Below are positions 1 through 6,940 of a stretch of 18,664 bases of DNA, one piece after another (position 1 is the stretch's first letter; every line of letters starts with the position of its first letter). The notes below the pieces were generated by a model. The model searched no databases and was not told the origin of the DNA. It saw only the letters and a list, made by a program, of their open reading frames with translations. This DNA comes from Bacillota bacterium (GTDB lineage Bacteria; Bacillota; Clostridia; Acetivibrionales; DSM-1351). A program made the translations under genes and the position numbers. Location: NCBI GenBank assembly GCA_023436515.1, contig JAEZIV010000290.1:1-18664 (forward strand), read 5' to 3'.

Positions 1-1
1 C

Positions 2-64
2 TTTAACAGTGACCATTTTGGTGAAGCTATTAGTTTTGACAGATTTGAAGTTGTTCTTTATTAA
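2..64 (+). CDS. 3' end of an unidentified upstream gene (partial)
   Basis: An open frame enters from the left edge and ends with TAA at 62-64, giving 20 residues that finish in ...DRFEVVLY. A well-formed terminator follows 74 nt later, which fits the end of a real gene. The fragment is too short to assign a family. A beta-strand-like hydrophobic end of this kind occurs in many carbohydrate-active enzymes, but that is only a loose resemblance. Confidence 0.4.
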   Translation, partial: FNSDHFGEAISFDRFEVVLY

Positions 65-137
65 TTGTCGGAATTGAATATTTCAAGCATAATTGGCAAA
101 TAAGAAAAGTATTATTTATATTTAAAATGCTAATTCT

Positions 138-171
138 AAAGATGCATGGGTAAAACTATGCGTCTTTTTTT
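138..171 (+). terminator. Intrinsic terminator of the upstream gene
   Basis: A 9-bp stem (AAGATGCAT at 139-147 pairing with ATGCGTCTT at 158-166, one G-T pair) encloses a 10-nt loop and runs into a seven-T tract. It lies between the partial gene and the xylB promoter, so it insulates the xylose operon from upstream transcription. Confidence 0.75.
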
Positions 172-231
172 ATATACCGCTTGATCTTAGTAAAGTCAAA
201 ACAAAAACTTGGCAAAAAAACGAAATTTACT

Positions 232-260
232 TTGACATACCATGGCAGAATTGATATACT
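232..260 (+). promoter_or_regulatory. Sigma-A promoter of the xyl operon
   Basis: A perfect -35 TTGACA (232-237), a 17-nt spacer and -10 TATACT (255-260) predict transcription starting near 267. This is about 40 nt before the xylB start codon. The adjacent palindrome overlaps the -10 end and the start site, so the promoter is probably repressed by the ROK regulator encoded in the operon. Confidence 0.85.
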
Positions 261-282
261 TTATAATATAATATTATAAAGT
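258..282 (+). promoter_or_regulatory. Palindromic operator over the xyl transcription start
   Basis: Arms ACTTTATAATAT (258-269) and ATATTATAAAGT (271-282) are perfect reverse complements around a single central A. The site overlaps the last -10 bases and the predicted start point, the classical position for a repressor. The likely ligand is the ROK repressor encoded by the second gene of the operon; this is inferred from location. Confidence 0.7.
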
Positions 283-307
283 TAACGTCGGAAAGGGGGA
301 CTATACA

Positions 308-1843
308 TTGTCTTTTCTAATTGGTATCGATCTTGGAACCTCAGGTGTAAAGACTGTGTTATTTAATGAAAGCGGAAAACCTGTAGCAAGTTCCACCGTG
401 GAGTACCCACTGTATCAACCAAACCTTGGATGGGCCGAGCAGGATCCTGAGGAATGGTGGAGGGGTACATGTGAAAGCATAAATAATGTTATGCGTAAAA
501 GCGGCGTTGATAAGCGTGAGGTTAAAGGTGTAGGCTTATCAGGTCAGATGCATGGTGCTGTTCTTCTTGACAAGGATGACAAGGTACTGAGAAAGGCTAT
601 TATCTGGTGCGACCAGAGAAGTGCTGCAGAATGTGATCAGATCACAGAAATCATCGGTAAGGAAAGACTTATTGAGATTACAGCTAATCCCGCACTTACA
701 GGCTTCACTGCTTCTAAAATCATGTGGGTTAAAAATAATGAGCCACAGATATTTGAAAAGATAGCAAAGATATTGCTGCCTAAGGATTATATCAGACTCA
801 GACTTACCGGCGAATATGCAACTGAGGTTTCTGATGCCAGCGGTATGCAGCTGATGAATATAGCCGAAAGAAAATGGAGCGATGAGGTGGTTAGCAAACT
901 TGGGTTATCTACTTCCATGCTTGGTAAGATGTACGAATCACAAGAGGTAACAGGAAAGGTTACAGCTTCAGCAGCTGAAATTACCGGACTTAATGAAGGC
1001 ACTATAGTAGTAGGCGGAGCCGGCGACCAGGCTGCAGGAGCAGTTGGAAACGGCATAGTTATGCCAGGTGTAGTATCTTCAACCATTGGTACCTCCGGTG
1101 TTGTATTTGCATATACAGACAAACTGACAATCGACCCTCTAGGGAGAGTCCATACCTTCTGTCATGCAGTTCCAAATACCTATCATATAATGGGTGTTAC
1201 TCAGGGAGCAGGCTTGTCCTTAAAGTGGTTTAGAGACACCTTCTGCATAGATGAAATCATGACTGCGGAGCTGTCAAATATAGATGTATACAAGCTTCTT
1301 GATGCTGAGGCTGAGACAATAAAGCCTTGCAGTGATGGACTTGTTTATCTGCCATATCTGATGGGTGAAAGAACACCTCATCTTGATCCAAATGCAAGAG
1401 GAGTATTCTTTGGGCTGACAGCAAAGCACTCAAAGCCCCACTTTTTACGTTCAATAATGGAAGGTGTTACTTACAGTCTTAAGGATTGTATGGAAATTAT
1501 CACCGGAATGGGCGTTGAGGTATCAGAGGTAAGAGCATCAGGCGGCGGCGGAAAGAGCGGAATATGGAGACAAATGCAGGCCGACGTTTTTGGAACCAAC
1601 ATAAACAGAATTAAGTCAGACGAGGGACCTGCTCTTGGTGTTGCAATTCTTGCAGGTGTAGGAGCGGGAATCTATTCCAGCGTACCTGAGGCATGCAGTG
1701 CTGTTATTGAAATAAAGGATACTTTGGCTCCTATTCAGGAAAACATAGCTAAGTACAACGAATTCTATAAATTATATACGCAGCTTTATAAATCCCTAAA
1801 GGGTGATTTTACTCAGCTGACCAACAGCTTGGCAAAATTCTAG
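308..1843 (+). CDS. xylB: Xylulokinase
   Basis: FGGY-family sugar kinase that phosphorylates D-xylulose with ATP to D-xylulose 5-phosphate, the second step of isomerase-type xylose use, in the cytoplasm. The 511-residue length is normal. Visible motifs are the N-terminal phosphate loop DLGTSGVK (residues 8-15), GLSGQMHG near 77-84, WCDQRS near 100, the GGAGDQAAGAVGNG segment with the likely catalytic Asp about residue 240, and the adenine-binding ASGGGGKSGIWRQ stretch near 415. The TTG start at 308 is chosen because GGGGGA (295-300) lies 7 nt before it and the protein begins exactly at the family's first beta strand. It is the first gene of the operon with the ROK regulator and xylA, expressed from the promoter at 232-260. 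Assignment to xylulokinase rather than another FGGY kinase rests strongly on xylA two genes downstream. Confidence 0.95.
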   Translation: MSFLIGIDLGTSGVKTVLFNESGKPVASSTVEYPLYQPNLGWAEQDPEEWWRGTCESINNVMRKSGVDKREVKGVGLSGQMHGAVLLDKDDKVLRKAIIWCDQRSAAECDQITEIIGKERLIEITANPALTGFTASKIMWVKNNEPQIFEKIAKILLPKDYIRLRLTGEYATEVSDASGMQLMNIAERKWSDEVVSKLGLSTSMLGKMYESQEVTGKVTASAAEITGLNEGTIVVGGAGDQAAGAVGNGIVMPGVVSSTIGTSGVVFAYTDKLTIDPLGRVHTFCHAVPNTYHIMGVTQGAGLSLKWFRDTFCIDEIMTAELSNIDVYKLLDAEAETIKPCSDGLVYLPYLMGERTPHLDPNARGVFFGLTAKHSKPHFLRSIMEGVTYSLKDCMEIITGMGVEVSEVRASGGGGKSGIWRQMQADVFGTNINRIKSDEGPALGVAILAGVGAGIYSSVPEACSAVIEIKDTLAPIQENIAKYNEFYKLYTQLYKSLKGDFTQLTNSLAKF

Positions 1844-1917
1844 GTATATGCTTAAATACCTGAGGGATTACCTTGAAAGTAGATTGATAAAGTCACAGAG
1901 GAAGGGGGGCTACAAAC

Positions 1918-3129
1918 GTGAAAGTGGGTAAAACAGGCAACAGTAAATTCCTGAAGGAGTTTAATGAAACCTCTCTGCTGGAGCTTATCAGGGTTAACAG
2001 GCAAATATCCAAGGCAGAGCTTGCTCATATTTCAGGTTTATCTCCCACCGCGTGCGGCATTATTGTTACAAATCTGTTGGAAAAGGGCTATATCCGAGAG
2101 GCTGGCATTGGTGTATCCAAGGGGGGCAGAAGACCCAATCTTTACGAGCTTAATCCCAGGAGCTACTACTCCATAGGTGTTGATATTGATGTAGACTTCA
2201 TTCGGTTTATATTAATGGATATTACCGGGAAGGTAGAATATAGGGATAGGATTTCAATTGATTCGGATCAGTCGGTTTCTCAATTCATAAGTATTATGGA
2301 AAAAAAGGTACGCCAAATTGTAGAGCTAAGGGGAATACCTGATAACAGACTGTTGGGAGCGGGAATATCAGTACCGGGGATGGTTGATAATAAAACCCAT
2401 GAGATTATTTTTGCTCCTAATCTGGGATGGGAAAGAGTTGACCTGGAGCAGATGATGTCGGGTATTGGCAGTTTCCCTATCTATGTGGATAATGAAGCAA
2501 TGTGCTCCGCAATTGGTGAGAACTGGGTTGGCTGCTGTATAGGACTTAAAGACTTTGTGTGCATCAATATGAAATCCGGTATAGGCTCAAGCATTTATGC
2601 TAGAGGAAATCCGTACAGAGGCTGCAGCGGAAGCGCCGGAGAGATCGGGCATATTATGGTGGATAACAACGGCCCCCAATGTGCCTGCGGTAATTACGGC
2701 TGTCTGGAGACGCTTGTCTCAGCAAGGGCAATGGTTGAAAAGGCCCAAAGGCTTGTAAGGCAAGGCTTGATATCTGATTTGTCAGAAACAATGGACATTA
2801 ACTCTATTAAGACAATTGATGACATAATCGGTGCGGCAAAGTCAGGAAATGAAGCAGCAAGAGTGATTCTTGTAGAAGCTGCCGGGTACCTTGGTATTGC
2901 AATAGCTAATCTGATAAACACAGTAAACCCTTCCAGAATAGTTCTTGGAAAGGAACTGGTTAAGTTTACTGAGGATATTCTGGAGCATCTACGAAATATT
3001 TCGTTGGCGAAAGCCTTGAAATATCCGGCATCAAGGGTTGAGATACTAACTTCTGAACTAGGTGAGGATACCTCGGCACTTGGAGCGGCAATCATACCAC
3101 TAAAAAAACTCTTCGGCTATAGGCTGTAA
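1918..3129 (+). CDS. xylR: ROK-family transcriptional repressor, probable xylose repressor
   Basis: A 403-residue DNA-binding ROK protein. An N-terminal winged helix (about residues 18-75, SKAELAHISGLSPTA recognition region) precedes the ROK sugar-binding fold. The ROK zinc site is intact: H245 in GEIGH, and C255, C257 and C262 in the CACGNYGC segment. The kinase phosphate loop is degenerate (IGVDIDVD instead of DxGxT), as expected for a regulator rather than a sugar kinase. The GTG start at 1918 is preceded by GGAAGGGGGG (1900-1909). It lies 74 nt after xylB and 65 nt before xylA, so it should be co-transcribed and autoregulated. Xylose would be the inducer by analogy with XylR of Bacillus. 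The dyad at 258-282 is its likely operator. Its family is certain, its sugar specificity inferred. Confidence 0.88.
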   Translation: MKVGKTGNSKFLKEFNETSLLELIRVNRQISKAELAHISGLSPTACGIIVTNLLEKGYIREAGIGVSKGGRRPNLYELNPRSYYSIGVDIDVDFIRFILMDITGKVEYRDRISIDSDQSVSQFISIMEKKVRQIVELRGIPDNRLLGAGISVPGMVDNKTHEIIFAPNLGWERVDLEQMMSGIGSFPIYVDNEAMCSAIGENWVGCCIGLKDFVCINMKSGIGSSIYARGNPYRGCSGSAGEIGHIMVDNNGPQCACGNYGCLETLVSARAMVEKAQRLVRQGLISDLSETMDINSIKTIDDIIGAAKSGNEAARVILVEAAGYLGIAIANLINTVNPSRIVLGKELVKFTEDILEHLRNISLAKALKYPASRVEILTSELGEDTSALGAAIIPLKKLFGYRL

Positions 3130-3165
3130 GAGCGTTAAAATAAACGAATAAAAACTATATGACAA

Positions 3166-3180
3166 GCGTGTAAGGCACGC
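3166..3180 (+). promoter_or_regulatory. Short hairpin directly before the xylA ribosome site
   Basis: GCGTG (3166-3170) and CACGC (3176-3180) form a 5-bp GC-rich stem with a 5-nt loop, ending 4 nt before the GGAGGG ribosome site of xylA. It has no T-tract, so it is not a terminator. It could stabilise a processed xylA transcript or tune translation. Confidence 0.35.
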
Positions 3181-3194
3181 AGATGGAGGGTATT

Positions 3195-4511
3195 ATGTCA
3201 GAAATTTTTAACGGAATTTCGAAAATCAAGTATGAAGGCAGTGGTTCAGATAATCCATTGTCCTTTAAGTACTATAACCCAGATGCGGTTATAGCTGGTA
3301 AGACAATGAAGGAGCACTTGAGATTTGCAGTTGCATACTGGCATACTTTTGCAGCTGCCGGTGCTGATATGTTCGGTGCAGGCTCATGGGAAAGACCATG
3401 GAATACCTTGTCAGCTATGGATGCTGCAAAGTATAAGGTTGAAGCAAATTTTGAGTTTGCAGAAAAATTAGGCGTTCCTTTCTTCTGCTTCCACGATAGA
3501 GATATAGCTCCAGAAGGAGACAGTCTTGCAGAAACAAACAAGAATCTTGATGTTATTGTTGCCGCTATCAAGGAAAGAATGAAATCAAGCGACGTTAAGC
3601 TTCTCTGGGGAACAACAAATGCATTCGGTAACCCAAGATTCATGCATGGAGCATCTACTTCACCTAATGCTGATATTTTTGCTTACGCAGCAGCTCAGGT
3701 TAAGAAGGCTATGGAAGTAACCAAGGAATTAGGCGGAGAGAACTATGTATTCTGGGGTGGTAGAGAAGGTTATGAAACTCTTCTTAACACAGACATGAAG
3801 CTGGAGCTGGACAACCTGGCAAGATTCCTAAAGATGGCTGTTGACTATGCTAAGGAAATAGGTTTTGACGGACAGTTCCTTATCGAACCAAAGCCAAAGG
3901 AGCCAACAAAGCACCAGTACGATTTCGATGCAACCACAGTTATCGGTTTCTTAAAGACATACGGCTTAGATCCTTATTTCAAGCTGAATATTGAAGCTAA
4001 CCATGCAACCTTGGCAGGACATACCTTCCAGCATGAATTAGCAGTCAGCAGAATCAACAATATGCTGGGCAGCATAGATGCTAACCAGGGTGACGTAATG
4101 CTTGGATGGGATACAGACCAATTCCCAACTAATATCTATGATTCAACTCTTGCTATGTATGAAGTGTTGAAGGCAGGCGGTCTGGGCAAGGGAGGACTCA
4201 ACTTTGACTCAAAGGTAAGAAGAGGTTCCTTCGAGCCAGCTGATCTGTTCTATGGACATATCGCAGGTATGGATACTTTTGCAAAGGGTCTTATCATAGC
4301 TGACAAGATGGTTTCAGACGGCAAATTCGATGCATTCGTAGCTGATAGATATTCAAGCTACACAACCGGCATTGGTAAGGATATTGTTGAAGGCAAGGTT
4401 GGCTTTAAGGAATTGGAAAAATACGCTCTTAGCGCAAAGATCCAAAACAAGTCAGGACGTCAGGAAATGCTGGAATCCTTGTTAAACACATATATTTGTG
4501 AAACTAAATAA
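3195..4511 (+). CDS. xylA: Xylose isomerase (group II)
   Basis: Converts D-xylose to D-xylulose (and D-glucose to D-fructose in vitro) in a TIM barrel using two divalent metals. The protein has 438 residues, the normal group II length. Family residues are all visible: the proton-shuttle H100 and D103 in [16 protein letters not shown] at 185-194, metal ligand E231 and K233 in [10 protein letters not shown]267 and H270 in NIEANH, D295 in SIDANQGD, and D306/D308 in [11 protein letters not shown] chose ATG 3195, 5 nt after GGAGGG (3185-3190). The upstream in-frame ATG at 3183 lies in the ribosome site itself and would add four residues absent from the family. Third gene of the xyl operon, ended by a strong terminator at 4533-4569. 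Confidence 0.97.
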   Translation: MSEIFNGISKIKYEGSGSDNPLSFKYYNPDAVIAGKTMKEHLRFAVAYWHTFAAAGADMFGAGSWERPWNTLSAMDAAKYKVEANFEFAEKLGVPFFCFHDRDIAPEGDSLAETNKNLDVIVAAIKERMKSSDVKLLWGTTNAFGNPRFMHGASTSPNADIFAYAAAQVKKAMEVTKELGGENYVFWGGREGYETLLNTDMKLELDNLARFLKMAVDYAKEIGFDGQFLIEPKPKEPTKHQYDFDATTVIGFLKTYGLDPYFKLNIEANHATLAGHTFQHELAVSRINNMLGSIDANQGDVMLGWDTDQFPTNIYDSTLAMYEVLKAGGLGKGGLNFDSKVRRGSFEPADLFYGHIAGMDTFAKGLIIADKMVSDGKFDAFVADRYSSYTTGIGKDIVEGKVGFKELEKYALSAKIQNKSGRQEMLESLLNTYICETK

Positions 4512-4532
4512 TAAGCAGGTAAAATAAAAATT

Positions 4533-4569
4533 GCGGTCCCTTCCGTATTGAAGGGGCCGCTGTTTTTTT
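4533..4569. terminator. Bidirectional intrinsic terminator (xylA / UPF0316 gene)
   Basis: An 11-bp stem (4533-4543 with 4550-4560, one G-T pair) and 6-nt loop is followed on the plus strand by TGTTTTTTT. On the minus strand the same stem is followed by AATTTTTATTTTA. It therefore serves both xylA and the convergent gene ending at 4636. Confidence 0.9.
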
Positions 4570-4635
4570 CTAGAATAAGCTATACTTTCACCGTAGGGAC
4601 AATTGCTTCAAAAGGTGATCGGAGCTTAGTCAGGT

Positions 4636-5214
4636 TTATCTTCCTGACCTGCCAAAGAGCTTGTGGGCCTTACTAATAGGGAAAACGCCTTCCTTGGCAG
4701 TGCGGGCATCTTCAATAGAGTAAAAGGCTTTTGAATTGCACATATTTATAATGGAGATAACATTATCTATATCCTTTCGCCTTACTACAGTGTAAATAAG
4801 CTTTACATCACCGGTTACTCCCTTTGCGTCTACGGTAGTAACACCATAGCCTGCTTCCGACAGGCGTTCTCTCAATCTACACTCATCCTTAACAAGAATA
4901 ACTCTCACTATATTTATTCCAATAGCGAGCTTTTCCTCTATCCGCATTCCAATAAAGGTACCCATGGAGAAGCCCCCTGCATAAGCCAGATAGCAAAAAA
5001 TATTGTCAAGGTTCTTCATAATCTGACTAATAGCTACCAGCCAGATTAACACCTCGAAGAATCCAAGAAAGGGTGCTATTAGCTTTTTGCCCCTTGAAAC
5101 AAAAATAATTCGCATAGTGCTAAGAGAAACGTCAAAAATTCTGGATATAAAGATTAAAAGAGGCAGCATAACCCAGGAAAAAAGATTACTATTTAATATT
5201 GAATCAATTATCAT
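4636..5214 (-). CDS. UPF0316 membrane protein (DUF5698/DUF2179 type)
   Basis: A 192-residue integral membrane protein of unknown function, recognised by its resemblance to the UPF0316 family (Bacillus YebE type). Three hydrophobic segments (about residues 10-26, 45-65 and 72-92) include the family-like SRIFDVSLSTMR stretch at 24-35. A soluble C-terminal domain (about 105-178) resembles DUF2179. ATG at 5214 is preferred because GGAGG (5224-5220 on the minus strand) lies 5 nt before it. A TTG at 5229 in the same frame sits upstream of and within that ribosome site. The gene stands alone, convergent with xylA and divergent from the AraC-GyrI gene, with its own candidate promoter at 5268-5296. 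No role in the neighbouring systems is suggested by the sequence. Confidence 0.85.
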   Translation of the reverse strand: MIIDSILNSNLFSWVMLPLLIFISRIFDVSLSTMRIIFVSRGKKLIAPFLGFFEVLIWLVAISQIMKNLDNIFCYLAYAGGFSMGTFIGMRIEEKLAIGINIVRVILVKDECRLRERLSEAGYGVTTVDAKGVTGDVKLIYTVVRRKDIDNVISIINMCNSKAFYSIEDARTAKEGVFPISKAHKLFGRSGR

Positions 5215-5267
5215 AACAACCTCCATCAAAGTTTCACCAATGAGTAATTAAAAGCCAGCTTATCTTA

Positions 5268-5296
5268 ATGTTATTATTGATCCTAAGTAAGGTCAA
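5268..5296 (-). promoter_or_regulatory. Candidate promoter of the UPF0316 gene
   Basis: On the minus strand, -35 TTGACC (5296-5291), a 17-nt spacer and -10 TAACAT (5273-5268) lie about 55 nt before the start codon. The -10 matches consensus at four of six positions. The rest of the 277-nt divergent gap to the AraC-GyrI gene is AT-rich, and I see no convincing plus-strand promoter in it. Confidence 0.45.
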
Positions 5297-5491
5297 CAGT
5301 AAGTGAGCCTTTCAATAAAAAGTATACAGGAGCTTAGGGCTGTAAATAACAGCAGGATTTGGCTTATGAGGACTTGCTGGTATATAACTTAAAAAAATAC
5401 ATAATCTTATTTATCCCCTAAAATATTATAGAAAATATCAAAAATTACATAATTATTTTGTTACAATTAATATGAGGTGAATTTTTACATA

Positions 5492-6874
5492 ATGAATTAT
5501 TACGAACGCGTTCAGAGAGCTATCGATTATATTGAAGAAAACCTGAGTTACGAAATAGAATTGCAAACTGTATCAAAGGAAGCCTATATGTCTATTGCCA
5601 GCTTGTATAGACTCTTTTTCTCCATGACCGGATTTTCGGTCAAGGAGTATATCCGGCGTAGAAGAATAAATGAAGCATCCCGATACCTTGTATATACTAA
5701 AAGAAGTATCTTTGATATTGCCTTTGACTTCTGTTTCGAAAGCCAAGAGGCCTTTACCAGGTCCTTCAAACAATTGACAGGTCTCACCCCCGGGGCTTTC
5801 AGAAAAAGTAAAGCCAAGTTTGAATTTGAAAGGGTGAACGTTGTGGAAAATTATTTGGAAATTCAGGATGCCGAGTTACTTGAAAAGTATCCCGACATAA
5901 AGGTTGTAAAGGAATTAAAGCCAGTTAGAGTGGCATATTACAGATACATTGGGAAGTGCCCCGAGGGAAAGGCCTGGAAGGTGCTTCTGGAATGGATAAG
6001 AAAGGCTGGCCTAGATCAAGAGGATTGCAAAATGAGAATATTCGGTTTTGACAACCCTCCTCCCCCTCCGAACTTTATTCCCGGGGAGACTGAGTACGGA
6101 TATGAGTTTATGGTTACTATTGATGAGGACCTGGTTGTAGATGACGAGAACGTTAAAACAAAGGTATTCGACGGTGGGAGATATGCGGTAATGAGCATTT
6201 CCAACGTTGATGGCTATGGCATCATGAATGGCTGGGAAAGGTTCAGAAAGTGGCTCTCGGCAAGCAAGTATCTTATAGGAACTCACCAATGGCTTGAGGA
6301 GCACCTTTCCTTTAATGATGAAAACAGTGAAAGCATGAAGATTGACCTCTATATGCCACTATCGGATCAGGACAAGTATGACTTTGAAAATAAAGTGGAT
6401 ATTTGTGAGGTTGAACCAGTTACCGTTGCCTACTATCGGGCAGTAGGAGATAAGCCCTGGGAGGAAGCCTGGAAGGTAATGCTGGAATGGGCTCGGGCCA
6501 AGGGCTTTTTCTCTCGGCAGGCAAGTCGGAGATTTATGAATTATAGTAGCATTCCTACTGCCTACCCTGGTGAACCTGGCTTTTGGTTTGAGGTATGCAT
6601 GGAGGTAGACGGGAATATTGGAATTGAGGATGAAAGGGTTAAGCTGAAAAAGTTCAAGGGTGGTCTATACGCCTGTGTGGACACAGATAAAAAAGGCGCG
6701 GACGCTGTTTGGCCGATGCTGGAAAAGTGGATGTTTGGTAATTCAAAATACACCTATTCCTCACAGCATCAATGGTTTCAGGAGCAGTGGCTGGATAAGC
6801 ACCAGTGCCCCGAAGTCCAGCCCGACACTCTCCCGGTAAAATGTTATGCTGCTGTAAAAAAGCTAAAGAGATAA
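5492..6874 (+). CDS. AraC-type regulator fused to two GyrI-like domains
   Basis: A 460-residue protein with an N-terminal double helix-turn-helix of the AraC family (about residues 5-104; SFKQLTGLTPGAFRK is the second helix pair) and two consecutive GyrI-like/SHV effector domains (about 138-292 and 304-458). The two copies align clearly: LKPVRVAYYRYIG...AWKVLLEWIRKAGL against VEPVTVAYYRAVG...AWKVMLEWARAKGF, and each ends in a HQWLEE/HQWFQE segment. GyrI-like domains bind diverse small, often aromatic or cationic compounds (BmrR, Rob, SbmC/GyrI families). I infer a ligand-responsive activator of the next three genes. ATG 5492 is preferred, with GAGGTGA at 5474-5480. The GTG at 5477 falls inside that ribosome site. 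A run of five prolines occurs at residues 189-193. It is separated from the UvrA-like gene by 66 nt containing a terminator-like hairpin. Confidence 0.88.
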   Translation: MNYYERVQRAIDYIEENLSYEIELQTVSKEAYMSIASLYRLFFSMTGFSVKEYIRRRRINEASRYLVYTKRSIFDIAFDFCFESQEAFTRSFKQLTGLTPGAFRKSKAKFEFERVNVVENYLEIQDAELLEKYPDIKVVKELKPVRVAYYRYIGKCPEGKAWKVLLEWIRKAGLDQEDCKMRIFGFDNPPPPPNFIPGETEYGYEFMVTIDEDLVVDDENVKTKVFDGGRYAVMSISNVDGYGIMNGWERFRKWLSASKYLIGTHQWLEEHLSFNDENSESMKIDLYMPLSDQDKYDFENKVDICEVEPVTVAYYRAVGDKPWEEAWKVMLEWARAKGFFSRQASRRFMNYSSIPTAYPGEPGFWFEVCMEVDGNIGIEDERVKLKKFKGGLYACVDTDKKGADAVWPMLEKWMFGNSKYTYSSQHQWFQEQWLDKHQCPEVQPDTLPVKCYAAVKKLKR

Positions 6875-6880
6875 TAAATA

Positions 6881-6923
6881 GACTCAAAGGGGTGAAGTTT
6901 AAAACTTCTCCTTTTTGGTGTCT
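6881..6923 (+). terminator. Terminator-like hairpin / possible attenuator
   Basis: GGTGAAGTTT (6891-6900) pairs with AAACTTCTCC (6902-6911, one mismatch), and a TTTTT run follows at 6912-6916. Outer bases GAC (6881-6883) and GTC (6919-6921) can extend the stem with bulges. The hairpin lies between the regulator stop and the UvrA-like ribosome site (6932-6936). It could end most regulator transcripts and meter readthrough into the three-gene block, because no strong promoter is visible after it. Confidence 0.55.
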
Positions 6924-6940
6924 TTATATAAAGAGGTAAT

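Noticed and set aside
1843..1860. Hairpin GGTAT/ATACC after xylB
   Set aside because: Only five weak pairs with no T-run. Not a terminator, so the operon reads through.
3127..3140. CcpA cre-like sequence between the ROK gene and xylA
   Set aside because: It matches a cre consensus at about 11 of 14 positions but lacks the dyad at both ends and does not overlap a promoter.
3183..3194. Earlier ATG for xylA
   Set aside because: This codon is part of the GGAGGG ribosome site for ATG 3195 and adds residues not found in the family.
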